From Acidithiobacillus sulfurivorans (GTDB lineage: Bacteria; Pseudomonadota; Gammaproteobacteria; Acidithiobacillales; Acidithiobacillaceae), in the NCBI RefSeq assembly GCF_018853815.1, contig NZ_JAAOMP010000126.1:49553-113552 (forward strand): a stretch of DNA of 64,000 nucleotides, given 5' to 3'. Under the pieces are notes generated by a model. The model had not been told where the DNA came from. It saw only the letters and a program-made list of their open reading frames with translations, and did no database searches. This document shows positions 23,138-36,102 of this stretch, in pieces; the stretch's first letter is position 1; the number at the start of each line of letters is the position of its first letter. The translations under genes were made by a program, and so were the position numbers.

Positions 23138-23629
23138 TCAGAGCTCCATAGTGCCGATACGATTCAGTTCCTGCCTTAACTGTGCGGGATCTTTTTCGAG
23201 CCATTCAGCAACAGGCAATTTCAGCAAGGCGTCAATGCGGTGCCGGAGAATACGGTATGCTGTTTGAAAAGCCGCATCAATTTCTGCTTCGCTGCCGGTG
23301 GCCTTGGCCGGATCTTCCACACGCCAATGCGCACGAATGGCGGGTCCGAGGTAGGCGGGGCAGGCCTCGCCAGCAGCACTGGCACAAACCGTAATGACAA
23401 TGTCCGGCGTGGTGTTAAGTTCATCCCAGGATTTGCTGCTCAGGCCTTCTGTGGCAAAGCCTTCCTGCTGGAGAAGCTGTATCGAACGCGGATGGACATA
23501 ACCCGCAGGATGGCTTCCGGCACTGGTCGCGTGCAGACGTGAATCCGCCAGTCCGTTCATGGTGACTTCTGCAAGAATGGAACGACAGGAATTTCCGGTG
23601 CAAAGAAACAGGATTTCAGGAGTTTTCAT
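23138..23629 (-). CDS. arsC: Arsenate reductase, thioredoxin-coupled low-MW phosphatase type
   Basis: It reduces arsenate to arsenite for export by ArsB. The P-loop is C10-TGNS-C15-R16 (CX5R), and resolving cysteines lie at C82 and C90, the arrangement of thioredoxin-dependent ArsC. From ATG 23629 it is 163 residues; an upstream in-frame start would overlap arsR and lacks support. arsR overlaps by 14 bp, so arsR-arsC-VOC form one leftward operon. Confidence 0.93.
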   Translation of the reverse strand: MKTPEILFLCTGNSCRSILAEVTMNGLADSRLHATSAGSHPAGYVHPRSIQLLQQEGFATEGLSSKSWDELNTTPDIVITVCASAAGEACPAYLGPAIRAHWRVEDPAKATGSEAEIDAAFQTAYRILRHRIDALLKLPVAEWLEKDPAQLRQELNRIGTMEL

Positions 23630-23981
23630 GGAGAATTTCCTCGTCAAGTGACAGATCTGCAGGTTGGGGTAAAGAACAATTCTGGGTACCACGACAGCAA
23701 TTTTCTGTCAGATAGGCGACTAATGCCCGAACTACGCTCATGTCAGCCCGATAACGTTGATAACGACCCTCGCGTTGCACCGTAACCAGACCGGCATGTT
23801 GAAGACTTTTCAAATGAAAGGAAATGCCGTTGTGGGGTTGGTCCAGATGCTCGGCAATCTCACCGGAAACCAGTCCTGTGGGTTCCTGTTCAACGAGCAA
23901 GCGGAAAATTTCCAGGCGCACGGGAGAGGCAAGCGATTCCAGTTGCTGAACAATATTTTCCGTTTCTTTTGAAATTTCCAT
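23616..23981 (-). CDS. arsR: Arsenic-responsive repressor, A. ferrooxidans type
   Basis: The 121-residue winged-helix protein (ATG 23981, MEISKETENIV) has the HTH SGEIAEHLDQPHNGISFHLK and wing VTVQREGRYQRY. It lacks the common ELCVCDL As site in helix 4 and instead has cysteines at 95, 96 and 102 (ENCCRGTQNC), as described for A. ferrooxidans ArsR. Expected to repress the divergent arsC/arsB promoters until As(III) binds. Confidence 0.94.
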   Translation of the reverse strand: MEISKETENIVQQLESLASPVRLEIFRLLVEQEPTGLVSGEIAEHLDQPHNGISFHLKSLQHAGLVTVQREGRYQRYRADMSVVRALVAYLTENCCRGTQNCSLPQPADLSLDEEILHENS

Positions 23982-24073
23982 AATTCTACCCACGAACATT
24001 TCTTGTAGTATTGACAAGTATCAACGCCTCGTCAAGACTAACGTCACTTTCCAATCGCCTGGAGTATAGCCCC
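23982..24073. promoter_or_regulatory. Divergent arsR / arsB control region
   Basis: The 92-bp gap between the two start codons holds TTGACA at 24011-24016, inside the interrupted near-palindrome TATTGACAAGTATCAA, a plausible ArsR operator overlapping a -35 box. CTGGAG precedes the arsB ATG. Both promoters must lie in this gap. Confidence 0.5.
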
Positions 24074-25381
24074 ATGCTGGCCGTGGTCATTTTTCTCGTC
24101 ACCCTGATTTTGGTCATCTGGCAACCCAAAGGCCTGAGCATAGGCTGGAGTGCCATGGGCGGGGCGGTCGTTGCCTTGGCTACGGGCGTCATTACCTGGA
24201 GTGATATTCCCATTGTTTGGCATATTGTCTGGGATGCTACCTTCACCTTTGTAGCCCTGATTATCATTTCCCTGATTCTTGACGAAGCCGGATTTTTCCA
24301 CTGGGCAGCCCTGCATGTGGCGCGTTGGGGCGGGGGACGCGGTCGCCTGCTCTTTGTACTGATTGTATTGTTAGGTGCCTGTATTGCTGCGGTATTTGCC
24401 AATGATGGTGCCGCTCTTTTGTTGACGCCCATTGTGATGGCCATTTTACTCCGTCTGGATTTTTCACCCACAGCGACTTTTGCTTTTATTATTGCTACCG
24501 GCTTTGTCGCAGATACCACCAGTTTACCGTTAATGATTTCCAACCTGGTGAACATCGTCAGCGCCAACTATTTTAATATTACCTTTTCACAATATGCGAC
24601 CGTCATGGTGCCCGTTGATATTGTGGCATTGCTTTCCACTTTAGCCGTCCTCTGGCTGTATTTCCGGCGCAGTTTGCCAGGCAGCTATCCTACGGCGCAT
24701 TTGCCGGATCCTGCGACGGTCATTAAAGATCATCTGGTGTTTCGTGCCAGTTTTCCGGTGCTTATCTTATTGTTGGTGGCCTATTTTGTGACGGCGCACT
24801 GGAATGTACCCGTGTCGGTAGTCACCGGAACTGGAGCCCTGATCATGTTGGCTTTGGCTGGTCGCTGGTTGCAGGGTGGTCGCGATGCACAAATTCCGGT
24901 GCGCAAGGTGTTGCGCGGTGCCCCCTGGGCCATTGTGGTGTTCAGTCTGGGGATGTACCTGGTGGTTTATGGTTTACGCAATGCCGGACTGATCCATTAT
25001 GTGACCATAGCGCTCCATGATTTTGCCAGCCATGGTCCGGTAGTGGCGGCGCTGGGCACCGGTTTTATGGCCGCGCTGCTTTCTTCGATTATGAACAATA
25101 TGCCCGCTGTGCTGGTGGGTGCGCTGGCCATTCATCATCTGCCTGTCACGGCAGATCCCATGCTCCGTGAAATCATGATTTATGCCAACATCATCGGTTG
25201 CGATCTGGGGCCGAAGTTTACTCCCATCGGTAGTCTGGCCACCTTGCTCTGGTTGCATGTGCTCAGCCGTAAGGGTGTCACCGTGGGATGGGGGCAATAT
25301 ATGAAAACCGGTTTGATCATCACTCCACCCGTGTTGTTTCTGAGCCTGTTGATGCTGGCCTGGTGGCTGCCTCTGGTCTAA
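24074..25381 (+). CDS. arsB: Arsenite efflux permease
   Basis: A 435-residue, about 12-segment membrane carrier of the ArsB/NhaD superfamily. Recognisable parts are [33 protein letters not shown] and [14 protein letters not shown] with [19 protein letters not shown]. It exports As(OH)3 in exchange for protons. ATG 24074 follows GGAG and gives the standard hydrophobic N-terminus; a longer frame from 24011 runs through the promoter region. No arsA or arsH follows. Confidence 0.94.
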   Translation: MLAVVIFLVTLILVIWQPKGLSIGWSAMGGAVVALATGVITWSDIPIVWHIVWDATFTFVALIIISLILDEAGFFHWAALHVARWGGGRGRLLFVLIVLLGACIAAVFANDGAALLLTPIVMAILLRLDFSPTATFAFIIATGFVADTTSLPLMISNLVNIVSANYFNITFSQYATVMVPVDIVALLSTLAVLWLYFRRSLPGSYPTAHLPDPATVIKDHLVFRASFPVLILLLVAYFVTAHWNVPVSVVTGTGALIMLALAGRWLQGGRDAQIPVRKVLRGAPWAIVVFSLGMYLVVYGLRNAGLIHYVTIALHDFASHGPVVAALGTGFMAALLSSIMNNMPAVLVGALAIHHLPVTADPMLREIMIYANIIGCDLGPKFTPIGSLATLLWLHVLSRKGVTVGWGQYMKTGLIITPPVLFLSLLMLAWWLPLV

Positions 25382-25393
25382 TGTCTTGGCGAC

Positions 25394-25442
25394 TTGACGT
25401 TTGGGTCGCTATTTCCTAAAATTTATACCAACCAGACGGTAT
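25394..25442 (+). promoter_or_regulatory. Sigma-70 promoter with dyad upstream of the cupin gene
   Basis: TTGACG (25394-25399), a 17-bp spacer and TAAAAT (25417-25422) form a good promoter. Just downstream, ATACC (25425-25429) and GGTAT (25438-25442) form a dyad at the probable transcription start, a typical repressor operator, possibly for a TetR-like protein encoded elsewhere. Confidence 0.55.
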
Positions 25443-25461
25443 GTAATAACAGGAGATAGTG

Positions 25462-26133
25462 ATGCAGCTCAATACCGATTGGTCCAAAACTGTGGTCATT
25501 TACACCCCGGACTTACCCTGGCAGGGTTCTCCGGCAGAGGGCGTTCAGCGCCGTTTGCTGGAGCGGGACGGGGAGGAAGCAGCCCGTGCGACTTCCGTGG
25601 TACGTTATGTACCCGGTGCTCATTTTCCAGAACACCAACACCCTCTGGGTGAAGAAATTTTTGTTCTGACGGGTACGTTTTCCGATGAGACAGGAAGTTA
25701 TGGTCCTGGGACTTATTTGCGTAATCCTCCTGGTTCTGCCCATGCCCCTTATTCAGATGAGGGCTGCATCCTTTTTGTAAAGTTGCGCCACTTCAATCCT
25801 CGGGATCTACAGCCGGTACGGGTCAATATGGCCCAGGCGCGTTGGTCATCCGGTCTGGTAGATGGCCTCACGGTACTCCCCCTGGCTGACTTTGAGGGAG
25901 AGCACACCGCCCTGGTGCGCTGGCAGCCGGAAACTTATTTTCAGGCACATCGTCATTATGGCGGTGAAGAAATACTGGTTTTGGAGGGAATATTTGCCGA
26001 TGAGCACGGCGAATATCCTGCCGGAACCTGGATGCGTAGCCCCCATTGGAGTGCCCACCAGCCTTTCAGCAAGGAAGGTTGTCTGATTCTGGTTAAAACG
26101 GGCCATCTGCCTTTGTCGGCAGATGGCAGTTAA
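25462..26133 (+). CDS. Double ChrR-type cupin protein
   Basis: The 223-residue protein holds two cupin repeats: HFPEHQHPLGEEIFVLTG ... PPGSAHAPYS and YFQAHRHYGGEEILVLEG ... PHWSAHQPFS. Each has the H-x3-H-x-E/G-E-E metal-binding pattern of the ChrR C-terminal cupin. The anti-sigma N-terminal domain of ChrR is absent, so it is an enzyme or sensor rather than a sigma regulator. AGGAG precedes ATG 25462. It is 31 bp ahead of the alcohol dehydrogenase and likely co-transcribed, perhaps as an aldehyde or oxidative-stress response. Confidence 0.82.
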   Translation: MQLNTDWSKTVVIYTPDLPWQGSPAEGVQRRLLERDGEEAARATSVVRYVPGAHFPEHQHPLGEEIFVLTGTFSDETGSYGPGTYLRNPPGSAHAPYSDEGCILFVKLRHFNPRDLQPVRVNMAQARWSSGLVDGLTVLPLADFEGEHTALVRWQPETYFQAHRHYGGEEILVLEGIFADEHGEYPAGTWMRSPHWSAHQPFSKEGCLILVKTGHLPLSADGS

Positions 26134-26164
26134 GTACACACGATAAGTGATTTAAGGAGATATT

Positions 26165-31105
<4,941 letters not shown>

Positions 31106-31164
31106 AAGGTAGATATTATAGAGCGTTTGCAAAGACGCTTGCATTTCCCGGAGATTATTTCGAT

Positions 31165-31500
31165 ATGTTTGATTGGGCGCAGTTCAAAGCCAAAGTGAAT
31201 ACGGCAAAATCAGAAATGCGCCTGGTTGATTTCATGTTGCTCGCCGCTTTATGTGCTTTACAATACCCACTGTGGTTTGGAACGGGTAGCTGGTTGAATG
31301 TGGGTGAATTACATCACAAACTGGAGAGCAAAGAAGTGGTTTTGAAAAAGCTGGAAACGCGCAATGATCATCTGGAAGCCAAGGTGGTCAGCCTCCAAAG
31401 CGGGGATCGCGCCGTAGAAGAGCTGGCGCGCCGCCATTTGGGTATGGTCAGTAAAGGCGAAATTTTCGTCTGGGTGATTCCGGCAACGGAAAACTCTTAA
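31165..31500 (+). CDS. ftsB: Cell-division protein FtsB
   Basis: A 111-residue bitopic protein. A short cytoplasmic end leads to a membrane segment (FMLLAALCALQYPLWFG), then a coiled coil (LHHKLESKEVVLKKLETRND) and EELARRHLGMVSKGEIFVWV, the conserved FtsB/DivIC end. It forms a complex with FtsL and FtsQ at the septum. Its position after eno is the classic gammaproteobacterial order. The N-terminus is about 20 residues longer than in E. coli. Confidence 0.9.
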   Translation: MFDWAQFKAKVNTAKSEMRLVDFMLLAALCALQYPLWFGTGSWLNVGELHHKLESKEVVLKKLETRNDHLEAKVVSLQSGDRAVEELARRHLGMVSKGEIFVWVIPATENS

Positions 31501-31504
31501 ACAA

Positions 31505-31533
31505 ACCGCCTGATCCTATCCGGGTAAGGCGGT
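31505..31533. terminator. Bidirectional hairpin between ftsB and efp
   Basis: ACCGCC (31505-31510) pairs with GGCGGT (31528-31533) between two convergent genes. GTGTTGT follows rather than a full U-run, so termination strength is uncertain. Confidence 0.45.
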
Positions 31534-31541
31534 GTTGTCAT

Positions 31542-32102
31542 TCAGGCCCGGTCTATATACGTCCCATCAGTGGTATTTACCCGGATTTTCTCTCCGGAAT
31601 TCACAAACTGGGGCACCATCACCGTAATACCCGTTTCCATACGCGCCGATTTGTAGGAGCCTGTTGCCGTCTGTCCTTTGATGGCCGGATCGGCTTCGGT
31701 CACTTCAAGAACGACCACTGAAGGTAATTCCACCCCAATGGGGCGATCATTATGCAAATTGACCTGAATTTCCGTGTTAGGCAATAAATACCCGGTCTGA
31801 CCTTCCAGCAGGTCTTCGCTGAGAATGGATTGTTCAAAGTTTTCGTTATCCATGAATACGTATCCGGTGCTGTCAGCATATAAATATTGCATGGTTCTGG
31901 CTTCCACCACGGCCTTTTCCATGGTTTCACCCGAGCGGAAACGGGTATTGGATTTGGTCCCTGTTTCGATGTTTTTCATTTCGACCTGAACGAAGGCCCC
32001 GCCTTTGCCAGGCTTCACAAAATCCGTTTTGAGTACCCGCCAAAGCCCTTTTTCATGTTCCAGAATGTTGCCGGGGCGAATATCAAAGGCCGAAATCTTC
32101 AT
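31542..32102 (-). CDS. efp: Elongation factor P
   Basis: EF-P relieves ribosome stalling at polyproline. The 186-residue protein has the three OB-like domains, with the loop KPGKGGAF near residue 33 carrying the lysine that is beta-lysylated in EpmA-type bacteria. The C-terminal signature (KIRVNTTDGTYIDRA) is intact. It converges with ftsB. No epmA or epmB is in the window. Confidence 0.96.
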   Translation of the reverse strand: MKISAFDIRPGNILEHEKGLWRVLKTDFVKPGKGGAFVQVEMKNIETGTKSNTRFRSGETMEKAVVEARTMQYLYADSTGYVFMDNENFEQSILSEDLLEGQTGYLLPNTEIQVNLHNDRPIGVELPSVVVLEVTEADPAIKGQTATGSYKSARMETGITVMVPQFVNSGEKIRVNTTDGTYIDRA

Positions 32103-32193
32103 ACCATCATCCTTGTGGGCATTCCCTTTAGAGGGCGTGAATTGTACCCTAGAGGCTTATTTCTGACCAGTCCGCTCCTTTAAGAGGTTTCTC

Positions 32194-32511
32194 ATGTCTG
32201 ACACGCACACCCAGCCCCTGGAAATTCGCCCCTTGATGATCAGTCGGAAGATGGAAATTGACTGGGCAGATGCTCATACCAGTGCTCTCAGTTTTGAATA
32301 TCTGCGGGTGGAATGCCCCTGTGCGGAATGCAAAGGGCACACCCCGGATGAAGCCCGGGTGATCACCGGCAAGGAAGACGTGAGTATTGTCGATGTGTTG
32401 CCGGTTGGGAATTATGCCATTCAGATTCATTTCAGCGATGGCCACAGCACCGGGATTTTTACCTGGGAATATCTGCGTCGTCTGGATACGCAGCAGGCCG
32501 AGACAGTATAA
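32194..32511 (+). CDS. DUF971 protein
   Basis: A 105-residue domain related to the N-terminal region of gamma-butyrobetaine hydroxylase, with metal-type cysteines in VECPCAECKGH and a C-terminal HSTGIFTWEYLRRL. Stand-alone versions are common near iron-sulfur and housekeeping genes; the function is unproven. Located 15 bp upstream of uvrC. Confidence 0.85.
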   Translation: MSDTHTQPLEIRPLMISRKMEIDWADAHTSALSFEYLRVECPCAECKGHTPDEARVITGKEDVSIVDVLPVGNYAIQIHFSDGHSTGIFTWEYLRRLDTQQAETV

Positions 32512-32526
32512 AATCCCATTAAAGTG

Positions 32527-34386
32527 ATGACGCAAGAACCCTCCGAAAACCCTGCCAATCAGGGGCTGGAATCTGATTCACCTTTTGATCTCCGGGAGTT
32601 TTTGCGCACGCTGACCAGTCAGCCCGGCATTTATCAGATGTACGGTGCCGGCAGACGCCTGCTTTATGTCGGTAAGGCGCGCAATCTGAAGCGTCGCGTC
32701 AGTTCTTACTTTCAGAAACAGCGGCATAGCCCCAAAACCCTCGCTATGCTGGCGCAGGTGCAACTTGTCGAAGTACTCGTCACCCATACGGAAACCGAGG
32801 CCCTGGTGCTTGAGGCGAATCTCATCAAGCGCCACCATCCTCCCTACAATATATTGCTGCGCGATGATAAAAGTTATCCGTATTTGTTGATTGAAACCGG
32901 TGAGTCTTTCCCGCAAATGAGTCTGCACCGTGGCGCACAAAAGAAAAAAGGGCATTATTTTGGTCCGTATCCGGCGGTGACGGCATTACGTGAAAGTATG
33001 GTGCTGCTGCAAAAGGCCTTTCGTCTGCGGACTTGTGAAGATCATACGTTTCGTAATCGCAGTCGCGCCTGCCTGCAATATCAGATTCAACGCTGTAGTG
33101 GCCCCTGTGTGGGGCATATTCTCCCCGAAGACTACGCCCGGGATGTGAATGATGCCGTCCGCTTTCTGGAGGGCAGGAGTGACGAGGCTATTCGCAATCT
33201 GGGTGAAAGGATGCAACAGGCGGCGGAACAGTTGAATTTTGAAGAAGCGGCCCGGCGTCGTGATCAAATCGCCGCCCTGTCCAAAATTCAGGAGCGCCAA
33301 TATGTGGCACAAGCGGGTGGTGGCGATTTTGATGTGATTGCCCTGATCCAGGAAAACGGACAATGGGTCATTTTCATCAGCTTTATCCGCAATGGTCGTC
33401 AACTGGGTGGCAGGGCCTTATTCCCTCAGCATGCTGAAGACCTGCGCGGGCCGGATGTCATGGCAGGTTTTCTCATGCAGTTCTATAATAACAAGGATGT
33501 GCCGGGGAATCTTTTGATCAACATATTGCCTCGCAATGGCGCTGCAGTGACGGAGGCCTTGATAATCCAGTCCGGGCATAAGGTGGTTATGGATGCGCCG
33601 CAGCGGGGGCCCCGTAAACGCTGGATGGCTATGGCACATACCAATGCCGTGGGGGCATTGCGCCAGCGTACCCAGAACGCTCGTGCGGGGCGGCGAAGAA
33701 TGATGTTGCTGCAGGAGTTTTTTGAGCTTCCTGAGTTGCCGCAGAGAGTGGAATGTTTTGATATCAGTCATACTCGTGGTGAGGCGGCAGTAGCTTCCTG
33801 CGTGGTTTTCGGTGAAGATGGTGCGATGAAGGAAGCCTATCGCCGTTTCAACATCCGTGATGTGACTGGTGGCGATGATTACGCGGCGATTGAGCAGGCG
33901 GTCTATCGACGCTATGGTCGTCTGCAAAAAGAAGGAATGGCGTTGCCAGAGATTGTTCTGGTAGATGGCGGACCAGGGCAACTGGCACGTGCCGAGGCGG
34001 CACTGGCGATGCTGGAAATCGATGAGATCCAGCTTTGCGGCGTATCCAAGGGGGCAACCCGCCGACCCGGTATGGAACTGTTGCATGTACCCGGTTGGCC
34101 GATGGCACGGCAGTTGCCGCCCGATGACCCTGCCTTGTTGGTCATTCAGGAAATCAGGGATGAGGCGCATCGTTTTGCGATTACCGGTCATCGTGCGCGG
34201 CGCAGCAAGAACCGTCAGGAGTCTGATCTGGATAGCATCACTGGCATTGGTTCCAAACGGCGCATGGCGTTGCTGCGCGCTTTTGGTGGGCTGAAGGGAG
34301 TTCGCGATGCGGGTCTGGACGATTTGCAAAGAGTGGAGGGAATTCATCAGGAATTGGCCCAACGCATTTATGATCATTTTCATTAA
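32527..34386 (+). CDS. uvrC: Excinuclease ABC subunit C
   Basis: UvrC makes both incisions in nucleotide excision repair. The 619-residue protein has an N-terminal GIY-YIG nuclease (QPGIYQMYG ... LLYVGKARNLKRR), a UVR motif (EQLNFEEAARRRDQIAAL), the RNase-H-like domain (ECFDISHTRGEAAVASCVVF and VLVDGGPGQL) and a C-terminal helix-hairpin-helix (DSITGIGSKRRMALLRAFGG). ATG 32527 is chosen over an adjoining GTG. It is followed 15 bp later by pgsA, the usual uvrC-pgsA order. Confidence 0.96.
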   Translation: MTQEPSENPANQGLESDSPFDLREFLRTLTSQPGIYQMYGAGRRLLYVGKARNLKRRVSSYFQKQRHSPKTLAMLAQVQLVEVLVTHTETEALVLEANLIKRHHPPYNILLRDDKSYPYLLIETGESFPQMSLHRGAQKKKGHYFGPYPAVTALRESMVLLQKAFRLRTCEDHTFRNRSRACLQYQIQRCSGPCVGHILPEDYARDVNDAVRFLEGRSDEAIRNLGERMQQAAEQLNFEEAARRRDQIAALSKIQERQYVAQAGGGDFDVIALIQENGQWVIFISFIRNGRQLGGRALFPQHAEDLRGPDVMAGFLMQFYNNKDVPGNLLINILPRNGAAVTEALIIQSGHKVVMDAPQRGPRKRWMAMAHTNAVGALRQRTQNARAGRRRMMLLQEFFELPELPQRVECFDISHTRGEAAVASCVVFGEDGAMKEAYRRFNIRDVTGGDDYAAIEQAVYRRYGRLQKEGMALPEIVLVDGGPGQLARAEAALAMLEIDEIQLCGVSKGATRRPGMELLHVPGWPMARQLPPDDPALLVIQEIRDEAHRFAITGHRARRSKNRQESDLDSITGIGSKRRMALLRAFGGLKGVRDAGLDDLQRVEGIHQELAQRIYDHFH

Positions 34387-34401
34387 GGAAGTTAGCGGAC
34401 T

Positions 34402-34989
34402 GTGATAAAGCGTTTACCCAATTATCTGACCATTCTCCGCATTCTGCTGGTGCCTATATTCGTCGCCCTGTTTTATTGGGGGGGTGAAGCAAGAACCTAT
34501 GCAGCAACGGCTGTTTTTGCCATTGCCGCCATTACCGACTGGGCAGATGGTTATCTGGCGCGACGCTATCAGGGCGTTTCACCATTCGGAACCTTTCTGG
34601 ACCCGGTGGCCGACAAGATCATGGTGGTGACCGCCCTGATACTTATTGCTTCTTCGCAAGAAATGACGCCAGTGCTGGCCGGGATACTCATCAGTGTGAT
34701 CGTGGGCCGGGAAATTACCGTGTCCGCCCTGCGGGAATGGATGGCGGAACTCGGTGAGCGCAAAAAGGTGGCGGTGTCCTGGCTGGGGAAGGCCAAGGCG
34801 ACCACCCAGATGCTGGCCATTTTATTTCTGGTATATCGCGAAGCGTTGTGGGGAGTGTCCGCCCGCATTGTGGGAATCGGGCTTTTAGTTGTCGCCGCCA
34901 TCATGACCTTGTGGAGTATGCTCGGTTACCTGCAAGCTGCCTGGCCCAGTCTGATGGCCTCTGGCGCTGATCTTGACAAGGATGGGTGA
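34402..34989 (+). CDS. pgsA: CDP-diacylglycerol-glycerol-3-phosphate phosphatidyltransferase
   Basis: PgsA makes phosphatidylglycerol phosphate. The 195-residue membrane enzyme carries the CDP-alcohol motif (DWADGYLARRYQGVSPFGTF then DPVADK) and five to six hydrophobic segments. The start is GTG 34402 after GGAAG. Downstream come tRNA-Gly and tRNA-Cys. Confidence 0.95.
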   Translation: MIKRLPNYLTILRILLVPIFVALFYWGGEARTYAATAVFAIAAITDWADGYLARRYQGVSPFGTFLDPVADKIMVVTALILIASSQEMTPVLAGILISVIVGREITVSALREWMAELGERKKVAVSWLGKAKATTQMLAILFLVYREALWGVSARIVGIGLLVVAAIMTLWSMLGYLQAAWPSLMASGADLDKDG

Positions 34990-35010
34990 TACCTTTATCT
35001 TTGCGCCCAT

Positions 35011-35085
35011 GCGGGAATAGCTCAGTGGTAGAGCACAACCTTGCCAAGGTTGGGGTCGCGAGTTCGAGCCTCGTTTCCCGCTCCA
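35011..35085 (+). tRNA. tRNA-Gly (anticodon GCC)
   Basis: A 75-nt cloverleaf including CCA: GCGGGAA/TTCCCGC acceptor, loop TTGCCAA with anticodon GCC, T arm GAGTTCGAGCCTC. Adjacent to tRNA-Cys, as in many Proteobacteria. Confidence 0.96.
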
Positions 35086-35124
35086 ATATCGAGGGAAAGT
35101 TTTACGCTTTCCCTTTTCTTTTAA

Positions 35125-35198
35125 GGCTGGGTGGCAGAGTGGTCATGTAGCGGCCTGCAAAGCCGCGTACCCCGGTTCGATTCCGGGCCCAGCCTCCA
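35125..35198 (+). tRNA. tRNA-Cys (anticodon GCA)
   Basis: A 74-nt cloverleaf including CCA: GGCTGGG/CCCAGCC acceptor, anticodon loop CTGCAAA, T arm CGGTTCGATTCCG. Its 3' end borders an integrase remnant, so it is the probable target of an old integration. Confidence 0.96.
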
Positions 35199-35224
35199 AT
35201 AAAATCAACCAATCTATTTTTTAA

Positions 35225-35341
35225 GAAGAGCCTGAGCCCCATGCAGGTAGCGGCCATCCCGGCCACATGACCTTGCAGATGCTGAAGCGCTATACTCACC
35301 CGCGAGTTAGGGATTTGGCGAGGATGCTGGGTGATGAATGA
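35225..35341 (+). pseudogene. Integrase C-terminal remnant beside tRNA-Cys
   Basis: The plus strand reads SLSPMQVAAI, then after a one-base frame change near 35262, GHMTLQMLKRYTH and PRVRDLARMLGDE with a stop at 35339-35341. This matches the end of tyrosine integrases (VAAITGHKTLQMLKRYTH), with the tyrosine retained. Only about 38 codons remain and the frame is broken. It is debris of an element that used tRNA-Cys. Confidence 0.82.
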
Positions 35342-35541
35342 ATGATGACCAGCTTAAACATATAGCCAGCGTGTTTAGCCTAATGGCTTTTGCAGAGTTC
35401 GGCGCTTTTGGCTATGCTGCAATAGATGCCCACCCTGTGGCATGGTTGGAGCTAGCACTTGCCGCAGTGGGGTTCGTCAACCTGCAATGGTTTGCCGTAT
35501 GGGTGCTTTCGTTTCTCAAGGATAAAGAGGCCAAATCATGA
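35338..35541 (+). CDS. Small two-segment membrane protein (67 aa)
   Basis: Unrecognised. Two hydrophobic helices (FSLMAFAEFGAFGYAAI and LELALAAVGFVNLQWFAVWV) are followed by a charged end (LKDKEAKS). The ATG overlaps the stop of the integrase remnant. Its stop overlaps the next ORF start (ATGA), which supports real coding. It probably survives from the lost element. Confidence 0.5.
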   Translation: MNDDQLKHIASVFSLMAFAEFGAFGYAAIDAHPVAWLELALAAVGFVNLQWFAVWVLSFLKDKEAKS

Positions 35542-35666
35542 GTGATTACTGGATTGCATTCATTATTGTGATGGGCGTGTCCAATTTGATTGGTGCTGGC
35601 GTGATTTGGTACCTCAAGCGTGAGCAAAAGGCAAACAATCATCAACATGGGCATGGGCATGGATGA
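35538..35666 (+). CDS. Small membrane protein with His-Gly tail (42 aa)
   Basis: One hydrophobic helix (WIAFIIVMGVSNLIGAGVIW), a basic turn (YLKREQKAN) and a histidine-rich end NHQHGHGHG that could bind metal. It overlaps the previous ORF by 4 bp, so the two are likely coupled. Function unknown. Confidence 0.45.
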   Translation: MSDYWIAFIIVMGVSNLIGAGVIWYLKREQKANNHQHGHGHG

Positions 35667-35777
35667 TTAACGTTTTGGCATTAGAAGGAAATAATTCATA
35701 ATGACAAAAATCGACTCTTTTAAAGAACTGAGTAGGCAATCTCACGTATTCCATTGAATCAATCAAAGCGCTGAAAC

Positions 35778-35897
35778 TCACTCATAACTGGCCAATTTTT
35801 GATGCTGCTTGACAGCCCAGAGGTAAGGCGGCTGATGAGTTATGTCATCTGCAATCACATTCGATTTAATCGTAATTTTCTTGATTTCATCCATCAT
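35778..35897 (-). CDS. Tiny hypothetical ORF (39 aa)
   Basis: The minus strand reads MMDEIKKITIKSNVIADDIT and then HQPPYLWAVKQHQKLASYE. The composition looks protein-like, with AAGAGATAG upstream. The flanking 35667-36075 has no other gene; it is AT-rich. Could be a fragment of a larger lost gene. Confidence 0.4.
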   Translation of the reverse strand: MMDEIKKITIKSNVIADDITHQPPYLWAVKQHQKLASYE

Positions 35898-36102
35898 ATT
35901 CTATCTCTTGCAATGGGCCATATTTTACCATATGCATGATAAATTAGAATACTTGTCGTGTCGCCGTATTGATAAAAATTGACATTTTTATATAAATATG
36001 AGATAGATATAAAAAATATTCAACATTTGTTTATCATAAAAATAAATATTATTTGTCCAGCTTCAATGTTTTGTCATGTTTTATGAATCAGGAGGTTCGA
36101 AC

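Noticed and set aside
33418..34383. 321-aa minus-strand ORF
   Set aside because: Antisense to uvrC, which is unambiguous on the plus strand.
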